Source: Cryptomeria japonica (Eukaryota > Streptophyta > Pinopsida > Cupressales > Cupressaceae). Taken from it: a stretch of 64,000 bases of DNA. Position numbers and translations under genes: made by a program. The stretch is taken from positions 474,792,573-474,856,572 of the forward strand of contig NC_081409.1 in the NCBI RefSeq assembly GCF_030272615.1, in the 5' to 3' direction. The notes under the pieces were generated by a model, which was not told where the DNA came from, made no database searches, and saw only the letters and a list, made by a program, of their open reading frames with translations. Position 1 is the stretch's first letter, and every line of letters begins with the position of its first letter. Shown here one piece after another: positions 24,033 to 34,065 of this stretch.

Positions 24033-24706
24033 CAACAATACTTAATCTCACTTCATGAGACATCGTGGAGTTTATATCTTATTTCTTATCCAGTTTGGAT
24101 AGCTCTTATTGAGCAAATGCTGTAGGCACAATATCGGGTGCACAATCCAAATCGATTCCAAATCAGAAGCAGCCCCTCAAGTTGCAAACACATAAATTCG
24201 AATCTGAAAGAGCAACATCGTTCATAAGCGATTACACCATATTTTGCATGACTGCATTGTCATATCAGATATAGCAAATGTATTTGCTCCTAGCAATACC
24301 TTCAGTCCAGTATATCTTGTTGGGTATATCTTGGAGTTCATTGTATAGTTCTATCATCATATTTGAGAGAGCAATTGGGTCAAGTTGCAGGTTGGAAGAT
24401 TACAAACAGCATATACTTCAAAGGTCAGATCAGAGACAGCTTTCTATCCAATCGATATCCCTCATCAACATTGGTGAAAGGGAAAGTTTATAAGACATTC
24501 CATTTACTTGGCATTCATATATTGTATCAATTAGGAAGAGCATGTGCCATTGAAAGTATCAATATCTATATATATTTGTGTCCATACTATTGATTATATA
24601 ATTCATAATTTAAATCTGATATTATAATCTATAATGAGTTTAAAGATTTGAAGTAATTGTCTCTAATTGTCTCTTACTAGCCAATAATCCTAGAAGGGAC
24701 ATTACA
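24033..24706 (+). repeat. LTR fragment ending GGGACATTACA
   Basis: Ends AAGGGACATTACA at 24706. Its last ~100 bp (AAGTAATTGTCTC..TTACTAGCCAATAATCCTAG) parallel 49630-49677 (AGGTAATTGTCTCATAAGGGCTAATTGTCC). The earlier part (GTGGAGTTTATATCTTATTTCTTATCC) resembles 49212-49250. It is a diverged member of the LTR family at 48456-49677. The left border is unclear. Confidence 0.5.
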
Positions 24707-24926
24707 TCCACACACCCAATCTTGCCTCCTTGGTCGATGCCCATTATTCCCATTTGCTTAGGCACTCTTCCCTCATTCACGTGCAGCCCCCTACGATGCC
24801 TTTCTTACTTCCTCTCTCCTTGTGCGTTGCTCTTCTCTGTAGTCATCACACATGAAATTGGGAAGTCCATCACGTGACTGCCACCACCTGCGATGCTTCA
24901 TTCCTTCTCTATCTATTAACAAAAAT
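24707..24926. other. Unassigned spacer
   Basis: C/T-rich unique-looking sequence between an LTR end and the GGTTCG element. No frame, repeat or motif recognised. Confidence 0.4.
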
Positions 24927-24927
24927 G

Positions 24928-25388
24928 CTAAGTTATCGGTTCGGGTTCGGGCTCAGGCTCGAGCGAACCTGGTTCGTGGGTTTGGGTTCGTGGTTCAGGT
25001 TCGTCCATATATATATATATATATATTTGTATGTATGTATCTATGTATTATATGTAAAAATTTTAAAAAAAATTCAGAATTATAAAACTAAACACATTTA
25101 ATAGTATGCTACTTCATCATTGATCAATGCGTGATGAAAACTCAACGACAGAAGGGGTGCTTTTAGGGTTTTTAATTTCAAAAAAAGGTCAAAAAATGTC
25201 TGTTTTTGTTATGTTTTGGTGCTCAGCACCTTTGGATACAATCGGGTTTGTGCCTGGGTTTGTATCTGGCGAACCCAAATGCTTGGTTATGTACCTAGGA
25301 TGTACCCAAGGTGAAACCCACGCAAACCCGAACCCGGGCGAACCTGGTTCGGGTGTGTGGACCAAAACAGGCGAACCCGGTAACACAG
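24928..25388. mobile_element. Small candidate DNA element with GGTTCG/CGAACC subterminal arrays
   Basis: Left end CTAAGTTATCGGTTCGGG and right end CGAACCCGGTAACACAG are imperfect inverted repeats (GTTA(T/C)CGG core). The left 70 bp are packed with GGTTCG/GGGTTCG and the right 130 bp with CGAACC. A (TA)n run follows the left array. Subterminal repeat clusters of this kind are typical of hAT-type non-autonomous elements. Flanking CAAAAATG and CAAAAAGT are similar but not identical, so the 8-bp TSD is unproven. No transposase frame. Confidence 0.5.
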
Positions 25389-25972
25389 CCAAAAAGTGTC
25401 AGTTATAATCTGCCACTGGTCTTTTAAATGACCGATGCCCTTCCATTTTGTGCATGGGTTGGGAGGATGTCTAAGCTATGGTTCAAAATCAGTCAAAAAT
25501 TCAAAACCACTCCCAATCTCACTACTACCATTTTGGGAGTCTTTAATGAGCTGGTCGGAAGGCATAAGCACCCAAGGTCTATTGCCTGCTAGAAGGAAAT
25601 TGAAATTTCAAACTTGCAATTCCCCTCCTACACATGGATGCCCCTGCATAATTTACAAAGTTTGACCATTGATCTATAGAAATTAGATCAGGGGCAATAC
25701 ACTATCTGATGAGAAAGACAAGTCATACTGAGAATCTAAAGATCAGTCCAAGTGTGGAGCAAGAATCATTAAAATGACACTGATGTAAATCTGATTTCTA
25801 TTTTGAAAGTCGATGTAGACCAGACATCTTCTCAGTTGAGAGACAGAGAATTTATCATGAAGGTTAATTGCGTTGTAATGCTTTCCTTTTGTGGGTGTCA
25901 CTTATCTTTAATTATCAAATAGAGCAGCAGAAGCTACTTCTATATGATAGTTGCAGTTGTTATCTTTAGTTA

Positions 25973-26100
25973 GCAATGAAAGATTCAACAAACAAATTGT
26001 ATCAAAATATAGTGATAAGATGAGAAACTCTACTTTGCAATGAAAGATTCAACAAACAAATTGTATCAAAATATAGTGATAAGATGAGAAACTTTACTTT
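25973..26100 (+). repeat. 64-bp tandem duplication (2 copies)
   Basis: Two adjacent 64-bp copies beginning GCAATGAAAGATTCAACAAA, at 25973 and 26037, differing at one position (CTCTACTTT versus CTTTACTTT). Non-coding. Confidence 0.95.
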
Positions 26101-26802
26101 TATCACTTCAGAAAAGGTGCACCTGTGCTTGGACTAGTAGGTTTGTTACCTAAAAGTTAAAACCATAGCATTGAGACTAGGCATGTATTGGCGACTAGTC
26201 AGTCATGAGTCCAGGTAGTCTCTGCTAGTACTTGCTGAGTCTTTTAATAAAAAGAAGAAAAAAATTGAAAAAACAATAAAAAATACGAAAAAACCATTAA
26301 TAACTTTTCTGAGGCTTAACAGAGTATTGGCCAAGTTTTTGACAATGTCCGAGTCAGTCAAAAATCAGCTTGCTGAATCCAAGTCTTAACACCGTGCTTG
26401 AAAACAAAGGGGGTTGGAACTTTGTTTTCAATCTTTTCGTCTAGATTCTGTTGTTGCATCAAACTGGATAGATTCTGATGCCCTTGCGATTAAAAGTATA
26501 ATTTGATTTGTGTTAACTGCCTGTTCCTCTGCACTTATATCTTTGTTTTCTGTGGCAAGTAGTAGTATGGTGGATATGACATCTTTGTAATTGTGCTCCT
26601 TGTGATGTCTATTTATTTTTGACCAATGTTAAATTTCAGATGGCTCTATTAGCTTAAGACCTTTTCAGTTTTCTTATGTAGATTATTCTACTTTATAGTC
26701 TTAAAAATTGTCAACAAGATGTGAATTGGATTTTAGTGTATGATTGCACATTTTACAAATAGAATATTGATACTCGAGTGTTGATTTGTTATGCCCTTCT
26801 AG
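26101..26802. other. Unassigned sequence / upstream intron of E1-like exon
   Basis: AT-rich, no frame. The pyrimidine-rich segment GTTATGCCCTTCTAG at 26788-26802 is a good 3' splice site for the E1-like exon. If that exon belongs to a gene, the region is intronic. Confidence 0.45.
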
Positions 26803-27100
26803 TGGCTAGTTGTAGGTGCAGGGGCGATTGGATGTGAAGTCATGAAAAATCTGGTATTAATGGGTATTGGTTGCAGCCCAAATGGAAGCATAACAGTATC
26901 TGATATGGATAATGTATCAAAGCCAAACCTGTCGAATCAGGTATTATACCAAATAGATGACTTGGGGAGACTGAAAACAGCCTCAGCATCGAGGGTTTTG
27001 CGAAAAATCAATCCTGCAGCCCAAGTACGTGCACTGAATGTGAAGTTCAGTATGGAGGCTGAAAATATATTTGACTCTTCCTTCTTCGATTCAATTTGTG
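26803..27100 (+). pseudogene. Isolated exon of a ubiquitin-activating enzyme E1-like gene
   Basis: A 298-bp open exon bounded by an acceptor (TTCTAG) and a donor (GTAAGAAT). The translation begins WLVVGAGAIGCEVMKN, the Rossmann-like nucleotide-binding loop of the E1 adenylation (ThiF) domain. It continues with ITVSDMDNVSKPNLSNQ and INPAAQVRALNVKFSMEAENIFDSSFFDS, matching E1 spacing. In active E1s the NL(S/N)RQFLFR block supplies an Arg near the ATP phosphates; here it reads NLSNQVLYQ, so that Arg is missing. No neighbouring E1 exons were recognised within several kb. It is either a gene fragment, a pseudogene exon or a very large-intron gene. Homology is firm, activity unlikely. Confidence 0.8.
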
Positions 27101-27566
27101 GTAAGAATTATTGTTTGACCAAACATCTAATCAGTTTGTTTATTACCTATGATACTTTTTAATGAATATGGTAGCATTTTGATAAAGTTTATAGGAATCA
27201 TTGAACTTGTTATGCATGGAATATATTTATGCCTAGCATGCATGCCAATCAGATTAACACGGTCTCTCAATAGAATGATTTTGCCACTACTTTTGTTAGA
27301 ATGATGTTTTTCATAACAATCTTAATTCTCGTCATAAACATTTTCGCTCTTGGTGATGTTTTCTGCCAAGAGGTGCATTTTAAACCCCAGATCAACTTGG
27401 AATTTTGTTGTGTGTGTGTGTGCTGGGGGTAAAGGGGGTGAATATTACGGCTGATGCTTTAATAGATATGTAACTCTTGGTAATAATTAAAATGAGAAAA
27501 TATACTACAAGCATCTGGTACTGAAATCAAACTTTTTGAAGAAGGTGATCCATTGGAGGCTCAAAA
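27101..27566. other. Unassigned sequence downstream of the E1-like exon
   Basis: Intron-like AT-rich sequence after the GTAAGAAT donor. A short (TG)n run lies near 27410. No recognisable exon. Confidence 0.4.
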
Positions 27567-28618
27567 TGTAATGTCCCCTTTTCCTCAGAAATCACACATG
27601 AGTTGATTAGCCTATTTCACATCATCCCGATAGGCTAATTTGGAGACATAAGGGGTGATAAGCTGGACTTGTCATTAATTTTCTTTGGTGGAGAAATAAC
27701 AAGGCAAAATATTATTTTATTGGGTTTAATATTAATATTTGGAGGGGAAAAGTCACTTTATGTTATAAAATGAAATTGTAAAAAGATTAAAGTGACTTAA
27801 GTTATAAAAATAATAATAAAGTTATAAAGTCACTTTATGTTATGAAATAAAATTATAAAATTGAAGTGACTTATTTATAAAAATGATAATAAGTCATAAA
27901 GTGACTTTATAAGGAGTATATAAAATAAGTGATTTTTTAATCCCACATTGAGAGTGGAGGCTCACAAACGGTTTGGAAAGTCTTTATAAAGGAGCCTCGT
28001 CCTTCTCCAAGACTCATAATATGTGACCATTTGATTCTTGAAATTTCTCCATAGTTGCTGGTGTGACAGTGACCACCATTTCGAGGACTAAAACCCTTGG
28101 GAATTTGTAGTTTGGACGGAAACCCAACTCTACTTGAGAGGTGGATTCATTCAGAATTCACTTGAGCTTATTCACATAGTTCTGGATTCAATGATGGAGC
28201 TAATGTGCAGTTTGGAGGTTGTATGAATCCATATGATCTTTCCTAGTTTGGGCGTATCTGCAGTGACATGAACAATGTGTGAACAGTGCCATGAACAGTA
28301 ATGCGAGCTGTTCATGAACAATGCCGTGAACAGTGTTTGCAGCAGAAATTTCAGACATGTTGGAGTCTAGATTTGAGTTTGTTTCATTATCATATGGTCT
28401 TCTACATTGCTCATCTCATTGCCATTGGAGTTATGCATCATCTGGGTATGTTGTAATTGTTGAACACTCAAATACTTAGGGTTTGTACTTGATGTTACAG
28501 TCTAATAAATACCTGAGTTATTTGTAATTAGACCTCATATTTCACCAATAAAGGGTTCCTTTGGTATTGTTAAGTTGTTTGTTATGTTCTCTCTTATTTG
28601 GTACATGTAATTGCAACA
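27567..28618 (+). repeat. Probable solo or truncated LTR starting TGTAATGTCCCC
   Basis: Starts TGTAATGTCCCCTTTTCC, the same first 16 bases as the solo LTR at 23082. Contains TTTATAAAGG (near 27983) after a CCCACATTGAGAGTGG block, a promoter layout common in plant LTRs, and AATAAAGGG (28549) near the presumed poly(A) region. The 28260-28340 segment holds repeated (A)TGAACA(A/G)T(G) words. The end at 28618 (..TTGCAACA) is a guess; no matching 5-bp TSD was found. Confidence 0.55.
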
Positions 28619-29444
28619 CAATCAATCCAAAATTCAAACAACAAAACTCAGAAATTCATATCAAACCCAGAAAAATCAGAATTCAGAGGTTGGCATGCCA
28701 AGTGTTTGACAAAATGCCAAACCATCAAAACTGAAAATTAAGGGCAGAATAAGCAGGGGTTCTTACACAAAAATTTAGGTAACTGCATTACAATGATCTC
28801 TACGGACTCATGGAGTGCAACAGTGAAGGAGCTAAGAAAAGTCTGTGAATAGCACAGGTTCATCTTAATGTTGTTCTGACATACATTGATAGCCATCCAA
28901 AATACGCTAGCTAGGTGACAATGCCACCACAACATCTATAAAAAATAAGGATTGGCTCAGATTTGTCTTTTGGTTATCTCTTGGTGCATATCAGATCCAT
29001 ATTAAGACGTAGTGATATAGGGTTTTAAGTTTAATCCTGTGCGTGTGTGTATAGGAAAAATGTTTTAAGTGTAATCTAACCCTTAAAATGTTTCCTATAA
29101 CCTGTGACTCCCTTGTGCCTTTTGGCTATACATTCATAAAAATGTACATCTTATTGGTGACTACACATCTGATTTTATTTTAGGACTTTTGAATATTTAG
29201 CATTCTTGCAGGTAACAAGGTGATGATTATATTGCATATATAATAGATCCATCATTCCTAAGAACCTAATGAGTGAATAAAGCTACAGGTGCTACAGTTA
29301 TTCTTTCTTTTCAAAGAGCTTGCTTATGGTATCATGTAGAGCAATTTTAATGTCAAATTACAGGTTGCCTGCATATATTTAGAAGTGCTGTCTAGTGGTG
29401 TTGGTTGGTTGGGAAGTTGGTTATCTCATCTCATCTTGACACAT
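28619..29444. other. Unassigned sequence
   Basis: AT-rich with no long frame, tandem array or terminal repeat. The only candidate frame (28738-28935, minus, 65 codons) has no recognisable content. Confidence 0.4.
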
Positions 29445-29695
29445 TAACTGAAACTTCCTACCAGTACTATCCACTCCCCATGGTTGATAGGAACTAAGTA
29501 CAAATAACAAGAAAAGACTAACAACTATGTTCAAAACTTGAATTAATTTACCCTGAGAAGCTATATAATGCTTGCATGTCTTAATATATATGTGAACATG
29601 GATTATATCTATCCTCTTTTCAAATTGTTGGTTAATTGAACTCCAAAAAAGAGATTATGGTTATAGGACATGGTTGATTTAGTACACTAAAAACT
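29445..29695 (+). repeat. Dispersed repeat R, copy 1
   Basis: Shares a long colinear similarity with 63757-64000. Common blocks in order: ACTGAAACTTCCTAC, GGTTGATAGGAA, AAGAAAAGACTAACAAC/AAGGAAAGTCTAACAAC, AATTAATTTAC, CTATCCTCTTTTCAAATTGT and GGTTAATT. About 80 percent identical by eye with small indels. Nature unknown; copy 2 runs off the window. Confidence 0.75.
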
Positions 29696-29884
29696 ATTGA
29701 AAAAGCTGGCAATGAAGCAATTTTAAGTATAAAATTAATCTTAACAACGCTTAATTAACACATCACTTAAAGCAACCTAAAAGTAAGCTCCCGAACAACT
29801 TGCCCAAAAATATGATCCCTCTAGTTATAGAATTAGCTATAAATAGCTAATATGACAATTCTTTTGAATTTGTAGAATTTGCAG

Positions 29885-30652
29885 CTAGTGTTTTGTCCTT
29901 ATCTTCAGCAGGTTGAGATTTCTGTATGAAGCTTTTCTTTCTATCATCTGAAGGCATGGAAACGACTCTTTCTCTGGCAAGCTGATTATGTACAATGCTC
30001 TTGCTTTCTTAATCAAATTATAGATAACTGATGTCTCCATTTCTTCTATGAACAATTTCATTGCAAGGTTCATTAACTCATCCATTGTCATACTATCTGG
30101 ACCAAAAGAAGAGCTTCCAAGTTTTTCTCAAACCAACTAATCAAATTCAAATTTTCTTCCAAATTATTCTCCATTAATAGGTGAACCAAAATTAACAGTA
30201 GCTTGTCTCACAGTCTGCAATTTATTGATATGTTCTCTGGTTACCTGAATTGCAGGCACCTAGAGCTGTATCACAGTATCACCAACTGAAATGCCACTAT
30301 TCATTTTGGAAGAAGACTGGTTTAAATTGTGTATTTTTGTGCTCAACGTTTTGGCTCACACTTAGTATCCATTGTCAGGAAGAGTTACTTACAATTTGAT
30401 TAGCTCCTTCATGCCCATAGATGCAGTAGGCTCCAAATGACTGATAAGATTTATGCAAGCTAAAAGTTCGGTACACATGGCATTTTCTAACTCTGTAACT
30501 TGTTCTTTTGCTCCCTTGATGTTCTTCAACAGCTCATATAATTCACCAAAGTAGTCTTTGTCCTCTATCATACAATCGGCTAATTCACTATTGTGTACCT
30601 CTTCTGCATGAAACCAAACCTCCTGATTGTTTTCTTTGAGTTCCCTCTGCAA
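29885..30652 (-). pseudogene. Unrecognised degenerate coding-like region
   Basis: Minus-strand frames at 30652-30389 (MQRELKENNQEVWFHAEEV.., Glu/Leu-rich) and 30091-29885 (MTMDELMNLAMKLFIEEME..) are joined by readable segments in shifting frames (SGISVGDTVIQL, VTREHINKLQTVRQATVNFG, WFEKNLEALL). The composition is helical and acidic, without a known motif. It may be the decayed coiled-coil tail of another ORF3-like retroelement protein, but the evidence is weak. Confidence 0.3.
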
Positions 30653-32258
30653 CTTTGTGTGGTGAAGAAGAACTAGATTTACCCAATGGATTGAGCAAAT
30701 GTAATTGTGTCAGTGCTAATATTGGCACCTCTATAAAACTGTCTGTAGTCAAATTATTTTTTGTAAAAATATCATTTCTATCATATCAAGGAATGCTAAA
30801 TGACAGAGATCAAGTTTTCAATGGTTTGGGGGCTCCAGCACAGGAAGGAAAATGATGAAATGTCAAAGGTTTAGACTTGAAGGAAGAATATCAGTAGTTA
30901 ACAAGGTCAAATGATGGTAGAAACAAGCCTAAACTGTGTCAGAGGAAGAAATAAAGACTAAGTTTTAGTGAGGCACTCTTTTTCAAGGGTTGTGCGAGTT
31001 AAAAATGGTGAATTTGATGGTAGAGTGAGAGCAATAGCATGATCAACATGAAATGGGATTGCAACATTTGATCGGCAATGAGAAATCACAACTTTTAAGT
31101 GGTGCTGCCAGCTGAAAAGTTTTGCCAAAATTTGCAAATACAACGTAGAACTGCACCTAGAAGGAGAAATGAAAGTTTAAGTGATAAAGAGCCATTTTGA
31201 AGTGGCAGAACTAGTTTAAAACAATGCCCAGAAGTGGCTACAACTTAAGAGGATTGCATGCAGTCAATGTCTCCCAAACACTCAAAGGAGCTCATGCTTT
31301 TTGGATGGTATTGACTAGATAAACTTCCCTATCATACTTACAACAGAAATTTTAGTTTTCTGTATACTCTTAGCTGTCCTTTGACCTAGTTGACCTGTTC
31401 AAGGAGGAAGACAGGTTCTGAAGCAGATATAAGCTTATTTCAGGCTGTATTGAAGTTATTGCCCTTTACAGAGGATTAAGATTAGTGTGGTTTTAAAGCA
31501 AATTTAAAAGCATGATTATTATTATTTTAACTAGAAGTTTCTCCTAGAGAACTTATAAGTAAGTTCCTTGAGCACATAGAATGTATGGAGACTTTGTGTT
31601 AGAATAATGCTGTAGAAGTTTTCATTCAAGTTTTGAAGTTGGATTATTGTGTTCTTAGTTTGTCAAGTATAAGAAGATCCATGTTTAACTTTGCACACAA
31701 TCCATCTTCTGTCCTGCATAGCTTTGTATACTTTTGGATTATTGTTCCTTTTCAATCTTATGCGTTGTTCATTGCTGTCATTGATACCGTTTCTTTAATT
31801 CAAATCCAATATTTTTTTAACATGAATCTGCTAATGTCTGCTTTAATTGGTAGATAGTATTATTGTCTAGTTGCATAAACATAAAATCTTGCAGTGAGAT
31901 AAAGCACTTTGCCTTGTGCACCTACCTCAGTTCAAAAAGATAGGTGTAGATTGTTTTCAATCATTTTGTTTACTTGAAAAACCCTACAATGTGAATAAGT
32001 AGCAGTCTAGTTATTTGTTTTAGATTTTAGCAGTAGATTAGATCAGGGAGCTTCCCTTGGAGATTTGAAGAGAGGATTTCCTCACATATTGTTCCAGCTT
32101 GAGTTGTCCTGAAATGGACAAATTAAAATACTAAGACAATGTAAGCACTTAATTTTTTGTCCTCTTCCTTTAAGACAATGCTCTCTTCTCGATCTTTTGA
32201 GACCCCTTTTGTGATGTTTTCTTTTGCAAATTGAAACATGTCCATATCCCCTTTGTCT
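30653..32258. other. Unassigned sequence up to the hAT insertion site
   Basis: No domain-bearing frame, tandem array or LTR-like terminus. AT-rich, with scattered short frames that look random. Ends in the target site ATTTCAAG of the hAT element. Confidence 0.4.
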
Positions 32259-32266
32259 ATTTCAAG

Positions 32267-32360
32267 CAAAGAAACGAGTCTCGGACTCGGCAAGGCCGAC
32301 TCGGACTCGGGACTTGGTGTCAGACTCGGCTCCAGACTCGGCTGGACTTGGGAAAGTGAA
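32267..32360 (-). repeat. hAT-1 left terminal/subterminal repeats (3' end of gene)
   Basis: TIR CAAAGAAACGAG followed by repeated ACTCGG words. The same block in the same order ends hAT-2 (54609-54698), confirming the family border. Confidence 0.85.
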
Positions 32361-33220
32361 AAACTCAAGAAATTTAGAGATTTTTAAAGATTTAAAACTT
32401 GTTTCAGACACCCTTTATTGAATACACCTTAAAGACACAAAAACATCATCAAACTCGGCTCATTTGATTACATACACAAGTATACATCAATCACATAAGC
32501 ATAAACGCAAATTGTAGCTGAAGAAAATAACAAACATAGATATATAAATATTGTCAAATGTATACAATATTACAAAACTCATGGATTAAAAAATCTATGT
32601 CATCATATGATCATCATCAAATGTTTCATACAAATACCAAAGGTAAATAGTAAATACTAAATACAACTACAAGTGTACAAGCCTATGGCTCAGAGGGCCG
32701 TGCAACTGCACCCTCTCGCCCTAGCCCCCTGCGAAGGCATTTAAAGTAGGTCCTGGATGATTCAGCAGCCATAGTCGCTCCCCGTGACACCATGCCATGC
32801 TCACCAACATCAGGAACAACTGTGTCATGCTCGCCAACATCAGGAACAACTGTGTCACTCTAAGTCTCAGTATTTCCTGTCTCTGCTCGTGCTCTCTGCT
32901 CCTCCTCTGCCATGGCTACAGCGTCAGCCTCTATATCTACCTGGTCAATCCAATCAATGTCATCATCACTAAATACGGCTGTAGGAGTCCCAGGAGCTGT
33001 CTGATTCTCATTGGCCCACTTTGCTTCAAGATCAACCTCATCTAGAATGATAGGAGACATGTCAACTATTGCATTCTTTCTCATTCTCAGGCGGAGGTTG
33101 TAGTGAACAAAGACGAGATCATTCATCTTCTCCACAGATAATCTATTGCGCCTCTTGGAGTGTATGTGCTCAAACATACTCCAATTGCGCTCACAACCTG
33201 ATGCGCTGCATGGTTGGCTC

Positions 33221-33498
33221 TGTTATCGGAAAAAATGTATAGTTTAGTAATGTTAATTATTGATAGTCAGTTAGCCGACGGGTAGGTAGTTGGAGTCGCG
33301 ACGGTTGTGTCGCACCCCTTCGGCTGTCATATATTGTACCACCTCCGGGTGTTGGAGGACATGTAATGTGGACGACAGAATATAATATGAACATCTCTTG
33401 ACATTAATGGAAAGCTTATTCTGGTACTTCTTTGGTATTTGCATTGTGCATTGCTGTTCAGTTTCTGTATTCTTCCTGTTTACCCAGTGAGGTAAACA
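33221..33498 (+). repeat. G2 5' LTR
   Basis: TGTTATCGG ... GAGGTAAACA, 278 bp. Contains AATATAATATG near 33381 as a possible TATA region. Differs from the 3' LTR at two bases (ATGTAATG/ATGTATTG and CAGTTTCTG/CAGATTCTG). Confidence 0.97.
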
Positions 33499-33500
33499 TT

Positions 33501-33515
33501 TGGCGCCGTTGCCGA
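33501..33515 (+). promoter_or_regulatory. G2 primer binding site, tRNA-Asp type
   Basis: TGGCGCCGTTGCCGA starts 2 nt after the LTR end. It matches the complement of the plant tRNA-Asp 3' end, the primer described for Athila-group and related plant gypsy elements. Confidence 0.9.
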
Positions 33516-33560
33516 AATTATTTCGGGAGGGACGGGAACATACTACATGGCACAGGGATA

Positions 33561-33930
33561 ATGGGACAACCATTGCCCGAGGGGACGAGCAGTAACCCTG
33601 ACGAGGATCACCAAGAATTGTTCGAAGGAGAACGAGCACTCAAAAGATTTCTCTTGCATCCTTCAAGCGGCCATCGAAACACACGTACGGAGGGAAGCCA
33701 CCATTGAGGCTGTTCCAGAGGATGCTGTGTGGAGCGCGCTTGGTGTAAGCCCGGTGGTGAATCAGTTAATGAGCAATTTGCCTAACCTTCTGGCTCAAGC
33801 ATTTTTGGCTCTTCAAAACCGCAGAGAAGACACCTACCGTGAGAACCGACGATAGCAAATCTTACGAGAATTTCATGAGCGCCAGGATGACGGACGTAGG
33901 GAAGACCGACGAAGGACAAATAATCCTTAA
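33561..33930 (+). pseudogene. G2 ORF0: conserved 5' leader ORF, broken
   Basis: From ATG at 33561 (MGQPLPEG) to TAA at 33928. It has 370 nt against 369 nt in G1, exactly one extra base, which shifts the frame near 33655. After the shift the translation VRREATIEAVPEDAVWSALGVSP aligns in part with the G1 frame (REATEAEIPPSAMWTAMEVSP). A TAG at about 33853 replaces a Gln. Matching length, start, stop and sequence in two copies show it was a real frame in the ancestor. The C-terminal third is Arg/Glu/Gln-rich. Function unknown. Confidence 0.6.
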
Positions 33931-34065
33931 ATTGTGAAGGGAGAGAAATAAAGAACACTGTTAGAAGCAGAAGAATTATGTTGATTGTATACAAAAGAAT
34001 GAATTAATAAAGACGTGTTGTGTTTTGGTTTATGTGTTGTGAAACATGAAATTGTACCACAATTA

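Noticed and set aside
32780-32870. Short direct repeat ACCAACATCAGGAACAACTG as a CRISPR-like array
   Set aside because: Only two copies of a 30-bp unit inside the hAT transposase tail; a plant genome context and coding periodicity exclude CRISPR.
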